From: Combretum micranthum
Lineage: Eukaryota; Streptophyta; Magnoliopsida; Myrtales; Combretaceae
Direction of reading: 5' to 3'
Assembly (NCBI GenBank): GCA_024138025.1
Contig: JAMXBD010002491.1
Span: forward strand, 62,001 to 126,000
DNA: 64,000 nucleotides
Shown here one piece after another: positions 1-11,300 of this stretch; position 1 is the first letter of the stretch; each line of letters opens with the position of its first letter. Under the pieces are notes generated by a model. It was given only the letters and a program-made list of their open reading frames with translations, was not told the DNA's origin and did no database searches. The position numbers were made by a program, and so were the translations under genes.

Positions 1-200
1 CTTGGATAAAGAACCTTGAGAGAGGGAATATAGTTTCCAGCAAAGACGAAGAGGCAGTTAAAACAAAAGAAAAATCAAAGAAAAGAAAAGGTAAGGAGAT
101 TTTGAGGAGAGAAGAAAGGATAAAATTAAGCAGGTTTTAAGAGAAGTAAAGGAGTAGAAATTAGAGAGAATGTTAGAGTGCAGACAGATTCTTAGGATGA
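1..200 (+). mobile_element. Sirevirus-like element, internal remnant left of insertion A
   Basis: This stretch lies left of the Athila insertion and should be continuous with 49617 onward once element A and one GATGA copy are removed. One frame (from position 4) stays open for about 45 codons and reads as a strongly Lys/Glu-rich segment before a stop near 140; I see no recognisable domain. The assignment to a Sirevirus-like element rests on the right-hand side, where a polypurine tract and a copia-type LTR follow. The element's 5' LTR and pol would lie left of the window. This part could equally be a piece of its env-like or spacer region. Confidence 0.5.
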
Positions 201-407
201 TGATAGGCATGAATTACCCTTGTTCGCAAGAGCAATTTAAGTCGGTTTTAAATGCTTAATGATAAAATTCATAGAAGAATTGATACTTAATCAAGTACTA
301 TTTCCATTTAAGATGATTTTGGGATTTATTGAAGGTACTCAAAGAGATTGGAGATAAATTTTATCAAGAATGAAGCAAATGAGCAAAAAAGAGGAGGAGG
401 AATGCAC

Positions 408-886
408 ATCATGGCCATGATCCTTGATAAAGGAAGGAAAACTCGAATTACAACATCTAATAAGGAGTAGATCATGGGCATGATAAATGAAAAGAAAAAA
501 AGTCAGAGCATCTGGATTTGAAATCATGCCTGTGATCCATGAAGAAATTGGAGAAAGTTCGAAGCCAGTGTCTACCTAGGGGTAGATCATGGCTATGATT
601 GGTGGAAAGTTGCAACATGAAAGAATTATGGTTCTACATATCACGGGAGTGAAACTGAGATCAGAAGAAGACTTGACAAGAACAATACCTACCAAAGCAT
701 GAGTCGTAGATAGGATTCTAGTTTTAGTAGGCTAAGTAGAATTAAAGTGAAGTAAATCATGGCCATAATTGTTGGAGTCAAAGAGTTTGAAATATGAACA
801 GAGGGTACTAATGCATTGATCACGCTTCTGACTTTGGGTTTAACGAAGAAAAAATTCGATTTGGAACAAATGTCACAGGCATGATT
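408..886 (+). repeat. Regularly spaced palindrome array in U3 of A's 5' LTR
   Basis: Imperfect copies of a 14-bp palindrome (consensus ATCACGGCCGTGAT) are centred near 414, 478, 529, 592, 646, 708 (poor), 763, 826 and 879. The gaps alternate between about 63 and about 53 bp. The same positions carry copies in the 3' LTR. Variants mostly differ by C-to-T or G-to-A at the CpG steps (for example ATCATGGCCATGAT at 408-421). The array lies just upstream of the TATA box. Confidence 0.8.
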
Positions 887-991
887 GTTGGAAAGACTCG
901 ATGACAACTTTTCTATTTCTTGCTTCAAATAGTATATCCCCTAGTTTAAGTCATATATTTTCACTACAGCCTCTTCAAGAAATGTTATGGG

Positions 992-1000
992 TATAAAATA
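992..1000 (+). promoter_or_regulatory. TATA box of element A 5' LTR
   Basis: TATAAAATA sits about 105 bp downstream of the palindrome array. The same sequence occurs at the equivalent place in the 3' LTR (48586). It should mark the U3/R transition some 30 bp further on. Confidence 0.6.
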
Positions 1001-2007
1001 CCATACCCCTTCCTCTAAATATCATCTAGGCATTAATTTGCAACAATACCGGTTCATATCTTGTGACTTTTGTGAAAGAGAGTGAAAATTACTATACCTA
1101 AGTGTTGTATTTTGTAATTTTCTAAAGAACTTAAGAGAGAAGATGAGAATTTTTTTGTTCATATTGTTTTCTATACTTCTACTACTAAAATTCAAAAAAG
1201 GGTTTTGTTCTATCTCTTCTTCCATGTTCAATTTGTTGATATTTCTACATGTTGTTGTTTGTTGTGGCTTCATCATGAGCGGGTGTTAATTTAGGGCTTG
1301 CAAAGTAATGTTGACATGAAGCGCGCATGAACATGTATGTTATCTTGCTAATTTGATTTCTAGTGATTAGAACTTCATTAAAGTTAAGACAATGTAGTGC
1401 ACGACATGATTTTGCAGTAGATCGCAATGGAATATGTTAAGAAACAATTCTATTGAGTAGATCTGAATCACTAGAACAAACTACTCCTGTTAATAGAGAT
1501 ACTATTAGGAAGTTTCTTGCATTTTTTTATGGAATTCAAGAATATCAATAAGACATTAATGCGATCTTGATTTGAGTATTCATTTAGGAGAGATTGTAAT
1601 GAATACAATTTGAGAAGAATACTCATAATTGAAGAATTCTTGTAGAAAATAATTATTATTATAAACATTTAATGAATCATGTTAATATGATGGAGGAAGT
1701 CTACTATAAACTGACATCGTTATAGTTACTTTCTTAACTGTTGTGCTAATCTGGTGAAATCGTAGATTAGTGTGGTTTAGCTTTTAGAATTAGACTTCAT
1801 ATACTTAATTCTATCAATTATTTGGATCGTTAGATAATAGGAGGATTAATTTGTACTAGTGTTTGTATCCGTTCCTTGTGGAGACGACCCTATACTCTTA
1901 CATGCTAACAAACAATAGGTATACTTGCTTGTCGAACCAAGTGAAGGATAGAAATGGGTTTATTAATTATTAAAACTTGGCAGCCTACAAAAGAAGTCAT
2001 CAAGTTT

Positions 2008-2027
2008 TTGGCATCATTGCCAGCGAA
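2008..2027 (+). promoter_or_regulatory. Primer-binding site of element A, tRNA-Asp type
   Basis: TTGGCATCATTGCC begins six bases after the LTR end. It resembles the TGGCGCCGTTGCC type that pairs with the 3' end of tRNA-Asp, the primer usual for Athila elements, with a few changes that fit CpG decay. Confidence 0.65.
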
Positions 2028-2100
2028 CGGTATCATTAGGAAAATTAAAATTCCTATGCATCTAGCTTTTGTTTTTATTTGTTCTATTATTTGAAAACTT

Positions 2101-3420
2101 GTGATAACATTAACTTATTTGCTTATTTGCAGTTTTATGACCCAAAGCAGCACATCCCAACTTGCTTACTTCGATCCCGAACTTGAAAGGATGCTTAAGA
2201 ATAATTTCAAAAATATCAGAGAAATTATTGGAAGATTTCCTCCCCATATTAGAGGAGAGACACTAGAGTCTTCAACGATGGAAAATTTAGTTAGAGGCCT
2301 TGTAGCACCTGATAATGCATTGAACCTGAATGTAAGAGTGGAACATTTCTCACCTTTAAATGTGAACCTACTATTACTTAGGGGGAATAGGAATGAAGTG
2401 CCCCTAAGAAATAAGCTAGGTTTTAATCCGCCTGTGGCTTAAGGGACAATGTTAGATTATTGTAGCCTACCTGGATGGGGTTACTACCAGCATCGCTTGG
2501 TTTAGAGTTCAAGTGAACACATTTGAGGTAAAACCGAGCATTATTCAAATGATCCACCATTGTATCCAATTTGATGGGTTCAATGATGAAGATCTGAATA
2601 CTTACTTGCAACAATTTTTTGAAATTTGTGACACATTCAAGATAAGTGACATTTTAGAGGATGCCATCTACTCATGTTATTTTGTTCTCTTTGAGGACCA
2701 ATGCCAAACAGTGGCTTAATTATGCCAAAGAACTCCATTAACACTCGCCAAGAGATGGGAGTTGTTCATGAGGAAATATTTCCTACCATCAAGAACAACC
2801 AAGTTGAGAGTAGATATCTCTTCTTTTGGGCAGATGGATTCAAAGACCTTTTATGGGGCTTGGGAGAGATCGAAGGATTTACTTAGGAAATGCCCCCATC
2901 ATGGGCTCCCAGAGTGGCACCAAGTTTAGATCTTCTACAATGGTCTGAATTATATAACCAAGTAGATTGTCGATGTTGTTGCTAGAGGGAGTCTAAACCA
3001 TAAGTAACCTGAGCAATGCATCCAATTGTTTGAGATGTGGCCAACAACTACTCTCAGTAGTCATTGATAAGAGCTAGAGAGAAAAGGCTAGCCAAGAAGT
3101 ATGAGTTTAATGCTACACTTTAGCTCGTAAGATAGAGATGTTAGCAAGGAAGCTTGATAGCTTAACCATGGGTCAAAACAAAGCCTTAGCAGTGGTATAT
3201 TCTAATTTAGCACGTTCATCAAAGGCTGATCAAGTAGAGTATGTTGACTACATAAGGAACCCAATTGGACCAAGGAATGACCGTTTCAGCAACACCTACA
3301 ATCCAGGTTAAAGGAACCACCCCAATTTTAGATGAAGCAACAATACTGGTCAAAGCGCCAACATGTAACCTCCTAGATTTTAGAGGCAAGTGCCTCTCCT
3401 TAGATTATGCCAATGTCTGT
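2101..3420 (+). pseudogene. Athila-type gag, broken
   Basis: Gag would form the nucleocapsid of the retrotransposon particle. Three pieces in different frames match the Athila gag pattern: an N-terminal piece (2137-2439), a piece with the FEICDTFK motif (2513-2716), and stretches around 2700-2960 that include a CPHHGLPEW motif in the right order and spacing. Frame changes occur near 2440 and 2700, with many stops after 2880. A TYNPG motif near 3297 marks the C-terminal part. No CCHC zinc knuckle was found. The ATG at 2137 is the more likely start; the ORF upstream of it (from 2101) is probably leader sequence. Confidence 0.75.
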
Positions 3421-3735
3421 TGAGGACATGTTAGCTCAATACATCAAGGCTTTAGATAATTGCCACCAAGCTATAGAAATACCTTAGGGAGTTAAGGAGC
3501 ATCTATACATAACCTAGAAAATTAACTTAGACAAATTTCCAAGATGCTTTTAGAGAGAGCTCCTAGGTCTTTAGCGGATAACACTGAGATAAATCCTAAA
3601 GAGCAAGTAAAGGCTTTGACTCTTAGAAGTGGGAAGGAATTACAAGCCCCATAAAGGAATCAGGAAAAGAGGACATAAGTTGAGACTGAATGTGAGGAGC
3701 AAGTTGTGAAAAATTAGATATCAAAAGAGAAAGAC

Positions 3736-4362
3736 ATGCCTGGAGTATCAAAGGAATATCGACCATCTTTACCTTACCCCTCTAGACTGAGGAAAGACAA
3801 GGATGATGAGCATTATAAGAAGATCTTGGAGCTTTTCAAAGAATTACACATCAACCATTCTCTGGTGGAAGCCTTAAGCCAGATGCCTAAGAATGCAAAA
3901 TTTCTCAAGAAACTTCTATCAAACAAGAGGAAATTAGATAAACGTTCCACCAACACTCTTGCTGGGGAGTGCTTTGTGGTTTTATTGAATAAGTTGCCTA
4001 GGGAACTTAAGGATCTTGACAGCTTTATCATCCCATGTTTAATAGGGGACCTACTAGTAGAAAAGGCATTAGTAGACCTTGGAGCCAGCATCAATCTCAT
4101 GCCCTATAACATGTTCAAGAAGTTAAACTTGGGAGGGCCCAAAAGTTTAAGAATAAGTATCCAATTTGCTAATAGATCCATGAGGATTCCAAGAGGGGTT
4201 GTGGAAGATGTTCTAGTAAAGGTACATGGCTTTATTTTTCTTGCTGATTTTGTAGTTCTAGACATGGACGAAGATATGGAGATTCCACTCATACTAAGAA
4301 GGTCATTCTGGGCAACTGCTGGTGCTATTATTGATGTCAAGGATGGGAAGCTGGTCCTCTAG
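3736..4362 (+). pseudogene. Athila-type aspartic protease region
   Basis: An open stretch of 208 codons carries the retropepsin core. The active-site triad region reads DLGA (about residue 115), the form common in Athila in place of D-S/T-G. It is followed by the conserved INLMP and by a block ending in a changed flap-distal motif (ILRRSF where ILGRPF is usual). In the polyprotein this domain would cut Gag-Pol. It is the longest intact piece of A's pol but is cut off by stops on both sides, so it is not functional. Confidence 0.8.
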
Positions 4363-4685
4363 GTCAGAAGGGAAGAGGTAGTCATTAGAATCCTTGATGT
4401 CTTCAAGAAATCAATGAGTGGTGATGACGAATGCTTTGCTATTGATTATGTTGATTTGACCATTTTTTATTTTATGTAGAATGTTTTGAGTAAGGGTCCT
4501 TTAGAGTTATGTTTGACAAGGGGAAGTGAATATGATGGAGTTGAAGAGGTGAAAGAGATGATTGCTCGATTAAAGGTCTGTATTGAGTAGAGGAAACATT
4601 TTAGAGTTGAGAGAATCAACTGAAGCAACATTGCCCGTTTGAATCCCTCAGGAGAAGAGCCTCCTAAATTAGAATTGAAACAAGT

Positions 4686-5570
4686 GCCCACTTATCTAGA
4701 GTATGCTTTTCTAGCAGAGAATTCTATGTTATTAATGATCATATCATTAGAGCTTGACTCAGGCTAGAAAGAGAAACTCTTATCTGTACTAAAAGAGCAT
4801 AAGAAGGTAATTGCATGGAATATATCGGACATATAGGGAATTATTCCCTCCTTTTGCACCCATAAGATTTTCATGGAGGATGGGTTTAAGTTAGTGGTGC
4901 AACCATAAAGGAGGTTGAACACTAAAATGAAAGAGCTAGTCAAGAAGAAGGTAATGAATTTCTTGGATGCAAGACTCATTTATCTAATTTTAGATAGCTC
5001 GTGGGTGAGTCTGGTCTAAGTGTTCCCAAAGAAAAGGGGTATAACAATCATGCCTAATGAGATTAACAAGCTGATCCTAATGTACATGGTGATGGTTGGA
5101 AGGCATGCATTGATTATCAGAAGCTCAACGATGCAGCTTGGAAGGATCACTTTCCAATACTATTTATTGATCAAATATTAGAGTGACTTGCTGGTCATGA
5201 GTACTACTGTTTCTTAGATAGGATGTCTGGGCACTTCCATGATTCCCATAGCACCGGGAAGACTAGGAAAAAACAACTTTCACCTACCTCTATGGTACTT
5301 TTGCAAACTATAGAATGCCTTTTAGGTTGTGCAATGCACCTGCGACTAGGAATCTGATGGAGGATGTAATGGAAGTATTTATGGATGATTTTTTTTATGT
5401 TCGGGGATGATTTTTTGATGTTCAGGAACTCTTTTGAGGAGTGTCTGTTTAATCTAGAGAAGGTATTGAGGAGAAGTGAAGAGACTAACCTGGTATTGAA
5501 TTGGAAAAAGTGCCATTTTATGGTATAGCAAGGTATAGTGTTGGGTCACAAAGTGTCTAGAAAGGGATAG
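4686..5570 (+). pseudogene. Athila-type reverse transcriptase, heavily broken
   Basis: Fragments in all three forward frames match gypsy reverse transcriptase in order: an N-terminal block (4764-4980), a LVMSTT...IPIAPG stretch (5180-5260), and the catalytic box, which reads FMDD at about 5378-5392 as is usual for Athila. Just after the box a 21-bp piece is duplicated (5384-5404 and 5406-5426), which adds its own frame change. Stops occur every 20-40 codons. Confidence 0.75.
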
Positions 5571-5572
5571 AA

Positions 5573-6240
5573 GTGGACATCGCTAAGGTAGGGGTAATTT
5601 CCAAGCTACCTCCACCAGCATATGTCAAGGTGATCAAAACCTTTCTTAGACATGTCGGTTTTCACTTTAGTTTGATCAAAGACTTCTCCAAGATTGCAAA
5701 GCCATTGACCAAGTTGTTAGAGAAGGATGTTACGTTCAATTTTGAAGACAAATGTTTGAAGGCCTTCAACATTTTGAAGGAAAAATTGGCATACATCCCT
5801 ATAATGGTAGTTCTTAACTAGAATCTACATTTGAGCTTATGTGTGATGCAAGTGACTCAGCTGTAAAGGTTGTGTTGGGACGAAGGAAATAGAAGTACTT
5901 ATAGCCTATCCTATCTACTATGCAAGTAAAACTCTAACACTTGCACAAGCGAATTACACCACTACGGAAAAAGGAGTTGCTATCGATAGTTTTTGCATTT
6001 GACAAGTTTAGGCCATACCTTATCCTGCCTAAAGTGCTAGTCTATATTGACCACTCAGCCTTAGAATACCTTTTGTCCAAGTTTGATGCTAAACTAAGCT
6101 TGATAAGATGGGTTTTGCTGGTCCAAGAATTCGATTTAAAGATCCGAGACAAGAAAGTAGCAAAGAATTTGGTAGTAGATCATCTTTTTAGATTGGATAA
6201 CCCTCATTTTGGAGGAGTTGACAGAGCAGGAAATCAATGA
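5573..6240 (+). pseudogene. Athila-type RT connection and RNase H region, broken
   Basis: Two open pieces (5573-5818 and 5941-6237) carry the thumb/connection block and the RNase H domain, including TTLRKKELL (variant of the TTEKELL motif) and a YIDHSALEYL block that contains the conserved aspartate. One frame change lies between 5818 and 5941. The enzyme would remove the RNA strand during reverse transcription. Confidence 0.75.
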
Positions 6241-6249
6241 TAAGTTTTC

Positions 6250-7540
6250 AAAAGAGAGTCTTTATGCAATCTATGCTATAGAGGATCAAGGAGTTCCATG
6301 ATTTGTTGACATAGCAAATTACTTAGTAGAGAAGGTCCTTCCCTAACTTTTGATTCATACAAGAAGAAGAAGTTCTTTTCGGAGTTGAAACACTGCTTCT
6401 GAGAAGATCCATATCTGTTTAGGATGTGCATTGATTAGATCATAAGGTACCATGTCTCTCATGAAGAAAGGCAAAGGGTCTTGTTCCATTGCCACAGTAG
6501 CCCCACTAGAGGCCATTATAGCGCAAATAGAATGGCACAAAAATTCTTGCAAGCAAGTTTTCATTGGCCTGGCATATTCAAGGATGTTGATTCATTTGTA
6601 TTAACTTGTGACAGGTGTCAAAGAACATGGAACATAATAAAAAGGGATGAGAAGTACATATTGGAGTGTGAAGTCTTCGACATGTGGGCAATAGACTTCA
6701 TAAACAATTTCCAAGTTCTTTTAACAACAGGTATGTTCTAATTGTTGTTGATTACATTTCCAAGTGGGTTGAAGCCAAAGCTTTAACCACTAATGATGCC
6801 CGAGTGGTGCTTAAGTTCTTTAATTAATGACAAAGGAAACCACTTCTGCAGTAGCCAAATAGAGAAAGTACTTAGGAGATATGGAGTGCACTATAGGCTA
6901 GCCACTCCATATCATCCTCAAACAATTGGACAAGTTGAAGTTTCCAATGAGGAATTAAAGAGAATTTTGGATAAAAATAGTTGCTCAAATTAGAAAGGAC
7001 TAAACAGAGAAGTTAGATGATGCCCTTTAGGCATATAGAACCGGCTTCAAAACACCTTTAGGCACTACTCCTTACATGCTAATGTATGGCAAGGCATGTC
7101 ACTTACCGGTCGAGATTGAGCATAAAGCCTATTAGGTTATCAAAACCACTAATCTCGACTTAAAGGAAGTCGATAGGAAGAGGAAGCTTCAACTAAATGA
7201 GTAAGAAGAATGAAGACAATTGACCTATAAAAACAGTTGGTCGTATAAGGAGAGAGCGAAACACCTTCATGATGCTCACATTAGATATCCAAAACAATTC
7301 AAGGAGGGGGACCATGTGTTTTTATACAACTCTAATTTAAGACGTTTTATAGGAAAGTTGAGATCTAGATGGTCCATTCCTTTTACTGTTACTAAGTTGT
7401 TTCATTATGGAATAGTAGAAGTTACTCATCCAGAGAAGGTGACTTTTACGTTGAATGGACAAAGGTTGAAGTTGTAACATAGTGAAGTAGACTTGAATGA
7501 AGGCAGGGAGGAGTTGAGACTCCTCCAAGTGGAAAAATGT
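6250..7540 (+). pseudogene. Athila-type integrase, broken
   Basis: The zinc-binding H-H-C-C domain is visible at 6481-6640 (HCHS ... CDRCQ), followed by the catalytic core: WAIDF near 6688 supplies the first acidic residue, INDKGNHF near 6823 the second, and EVSNEELKRIL near 6937 the third. A block at 7020-7130 and the C-terminal end at 7220-7477 complete the domain. No chromodomain is seen, as expected for Athila. At least four frame breaks separate these pieces. A's sequence then runs to 7610, where solo LTR F interrupts it. Confidence 0.8.
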
Positions 7541-7778
7541 ACATGAAGAGCTTGAAGTGTCAAGCTAGTGACAATAAAGCAGCACATATACCTATTGTTT
7601 GTTAGTGTATTGATAAGATCATATTTTATACAAATCTTGATTATCAAAAGAGCTAGAATGGATATTTGTTTTGATTAAATTTTATGTTTCAGGACTAATT
7701 TGGATAAAGAAATCAAAACAAAAGAATTTGAATTGAAAATAGGAAATATTGAAGTCAAGGCTGGCAATTCATCATTCA

Positions 7779-8305
7779 AAGCCGCCGGCATTCAGACGGC
7801 TTACATCCAAGGCCGTTGCAGCACTGCCAGCTTTGCCCAGCACAAGTTCAAACTACATTCAAAGCCACCTCAAAGCTGCCGACGTAGAAGATGAAGCAGC
7901 CAGCGTACATGAAGGCCGACAGCTCAGAAATGAAACATCACCAACTTTGAAAGAGTTATATTATAAGCCGGCACTTAAGCCGCCGGCTTTGAAGCAGCGT
8001 ACATCATAGATCTGAAGCGACATGAAGATGTCCAACGCTTGAAGGAAATTGAAGAGACAAATCTGTTGGAGTGTCTACGCCAGCATGAAAGCCGCCGGCT
8101 TTGGGACGACGTTCGTTACAAATCAGCCCAACGCTTCATTTCTGACCATATACGCCGGCTAGATCTATATCTAAGCCGCCGGCGTAGAAGCGGCCTACAT
8201 GTGTAATTGATATTGAAGGCTGCCAGTGCACTGCCTGCGCAAAGGATAATTCAAGATACACCGCCTGTAAGCCGCCGGCGTAAGATCCATAACGGCCGGC
8301 GTACA
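7779..8305 (+). repeat. GC-cored palindrome cluster in U3 of F
   Basis: In otherwise AT-rich DNA, the motif GCCGCCGGC with flanking AA and (T/G)T recurs at about 7781, 7979, 8090, 8174 and 8270, with related TACGCCGGC or GGCCGGCGTA forms at about 8151 and 8293. Facing pairs form stems, for example TACGCCGGC at 8151 with GCCGGCGTA at 8178. The cluster ends about 50 bp before the TATA box. Confidence 0.7.
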
Positions 8306-8351
8306 ATGTGAAACAGCAAAGTTCATTTAATGTTTTGCATGAAATTTTTCC

Positions 8352-8360
8352 TATAAATAG
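8352..8360 (+). promoter_or_regulatory. TATA box of LTR F, at the insertion point of E
   Basis: TATAAATAG lies directly before E. The TSD of E (ATAGG, 8357-8361 and 12310-12314) overlaps it, so E inserted into the end of the core promoter. Without E the sequence reads from the TATA box straight into the leader at 12315. Confidence 0.65.
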
Positions 8361-8361
8361 G

Positions 8362-11300
8362 TGTAAACCCCGAAAACTCCCACCATATGATACAACCCTA
8401 GATTAGAAGTTATGGGTTGACTAGTAACCTTAAGAATTAATTAGAAACTCTAATTAGATAGATACTTTAAATTTGATCGGTTTAGGACTCATAGATTTAT
8501 AAAAGAAACGTTTTGACCTCAAGTGATTCCAAAAACAAGATTTAGTATTCTGAGTTAATAATTCAGGTTTTGATCAAAGGAAACTTCCAATTCTAAACCC
8601 GAATCTTTGTCAAACAGACAGAATATATAGGAAAACCTAATTATGAATATCAAGTGATTATCTTAGTATTCAATAGAGCTTTGGAATTAAACCAAGGTAT
8701 AGTAATGAACCTATACTTGCATTGAACCCTAAAATTTGGAATTTAGTTAGTAGTAAACTAAATTGATAAGATTTCATAGTAATCCAAATCTAAAATGTAT
8801 AACTAGTATAGCCTATATATTAGTAGCTTTATTACTTAAATGGTTCAATAGAGTTGTAGTTGGAAAATTGTGTTCTTAGGATAAATGTTAGGATTATAAA
8901 TACCCAATAAAAACATAAATTGATATATAACTTGAAATCTAGACTTCAAATATAGAATTGAATCATACCAATAACCAAATTAGGGTTTTCTAAAGCCCTT
9001 GGAGTCTGAAACAAAAATTGACCCGAAAAGCTTTCAAACTCAAATCGCGTAGGACAAGTTTTTCTTAAATAATTAGATACGTATTATTAAAGTTTAAATT
9101 TGTACTTTTTGTTAAACTAAACACTTCATAGGATTCATTAAACCTTTGTATATATATACTTACATATATAAGCTAAAATATATCATAATAGTGTATTACT
9201 ACCCGAAAACCTAACTAAATAATATTTAACTAATATATAATATATATATAATATATAACCTTAGCTTGCTGGAGACGAATTTCGTGCGTTTTGGAGGGCT
9301 GAGATCTTCTTATATAAGTGAGCCGAATTCCTCCAATAATTTTGTAAAAGTCAATACAAATCTTCTCCAAAGCAAATGAAAACATGACAGATCACCTTAG
9401 CCTTAATGACAATCAAACAAAAGACCAAATGGACAACAAAACAAGGGCAATTTGTTCAGATTCGAAGAATGAACACGGCTGGGAAGTTGCACTAGGTTAT
9501 GTGTATATATATATGCAACGAGCTCGGTTGAGAAGCAAACGATTCCCAAAAATTCTCAAACCTTCCAGAACTCATCCTTAGCTTATTAGGAGTCGAACAA
9601 AGCCTGGAATCAATTTTTAAACCATCGCTTTAACTTAGTTCGAAATTTCGAACAGAAACCTTAGAAAACGCGTGGGAAACGAGCTCGAGGTAAGAGATGT
9701 TATTCCGTGAATTTTCTTTGAGTTTTAAGGATTGCTATTAACTCTTAGACATCTTAGGAAGCTAACCAAGCTAGCTGGAAGCTTCGAATTTCATCGGAAC
9801 GCCACAACGAAGGTAATCTTTCCAAACCCTAGCCGAGCTCGATGATCCAAATTTACGATGAACATGTTGTTTATATCTAGTTTTTCTTGGATATTTAGGC
9901 TTCTAATGTTCCTAGGAGTAGTTTAGAACCAAAATCCCGACGTTCTAACGTCGGGATTTGCCAGATTTTGCCGCGGCTCATCGGGAAGACGATGAACAGT
10001 GCTCCCCCGATGAGCACGGGCTGGGTACACGGGCGTGTACACCCCGTGTACCTCTCGGCCAATTTATAAAAAAAAAAAAGAAAAAAAAGAAAAAGAAGAA
10101 AAGGAAAACGATTCTGAATAAAATATATATAATAAATATTAATATAATAATTCTGGAAATTTTAATATTTTTCCTGCATTTATTCATTTTCTGAATAGTA
10201 ATAATAATATATAATAGTAAATCCGAATTTTATTTATTTATTTATTTAAATTCAAACAAATTATTTTTTTCTAACTTTATTAAATGTAGAATGTTTTAAT
10301 ACTTAATCTACTATTATTAATCCAAAAAGGAGTTTTGAAATATAAATTACTTAAGTAAATAATTTTCGGATAATAAGTTTTTAATTATAATTATTAATAA
10401 TCTTTTTATTATTAAAAGAATTTTTGTTAAATTTTCGAAAATATTATTAAAAATAATATGAAGGTAAGACCAAAATTACTTTAACATAAGATCATTAGTA
10501 TAATTCTTAATGTAATGAAATATAATTACTCCCTCCAATTTATTTTCGGAAATTGAATTATATTTATTTATTAATATTATTATTACTATTGTTATTATTA
10601 TTATTATATATTATTATTATTATTGTTATTATTGTTTTTTAGTATTATTGATAGTATAATTATTTTAATACTATTACTGATGTTAATTATTAATGTTTTT
10701 ACGATTTTCGAAAAAGGGAAAATAAATTCAAAAATAGTTATTATTAAGTTAATAAATTCTTTTATTAGTAAAAATGTTTTCATAACAAGATATATATATG
10801 TGTATAAATTATGAGTTAGTAAATATTAAGTATATATAATAGCTATATGAAAACAGATAACAATGGAAATCTAAATACTCCAAATTTGTGAGTATAGAAG
10901 TATCTATAGTCTATAAGAAAAATTTATTGGGTAATTTAAAAGAAAATTGATATATTTAGGCAATAAAAATGAATCAATGAAGTTATTAACTTTCAAATAC
11001 CCAATTGATCGATTCACATATCCAACCAGAACCAACCATTAGAACATTTAAGTATTTTTAGAAACTCAATTATATAGTCTAGAAATTTTTAATCTTTATG
11101 TTGTCTATATCAATAGGTGACTCGGGTATTGGGGAGGACCTACCTGAAGATTACTACGATTAACTAGGATGGGCAGGTGAGTGACTCAGTTTTATTACAT
11201 TGGTTGTGCTTGTACTAGTAGTGAACCTTCAATAAAAAGATAATGAAAATTTATGATCTGTTTAAAATATGAAAGTTGTGGATTGTATTCCATTGATTGC

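Larger units (their letters stand above)
201..2002 (+). repeat. 5' LTR of element A
   Basis: It starts TGATAGG and ends in CA at 2001-2002, six bases before the primer-binding site. It aligns along its length with 45593-49611 once solo LTR G is removed from that copy. U3 holds the palindrome array (408-886) and a TATA box at 992. From 1003 to 2002 there is no coding sequence; the several short ORFs here are not conserved between the two LTR copies. Confidence 0.9.

Noticed and set aside
408..886. CRISPR-like array (regular repeats and spacers)
   Set aside because: Repeats are 14-bp imperfect palindromes with related, not unique, spacers; the sequence is an LTR of a plant retrotransposon, with no cas genes.
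7779..8305. CpG island or gene promoter
   Set aside because: The GC content comes from a repeated palindrome in an LTR; no gene follows.
9958..10194. Overlapping ORFs on both strands at 9958-10194
   Set aside because: They span the stem-loops and an A-rich run; lysine/isoleucine runs only.
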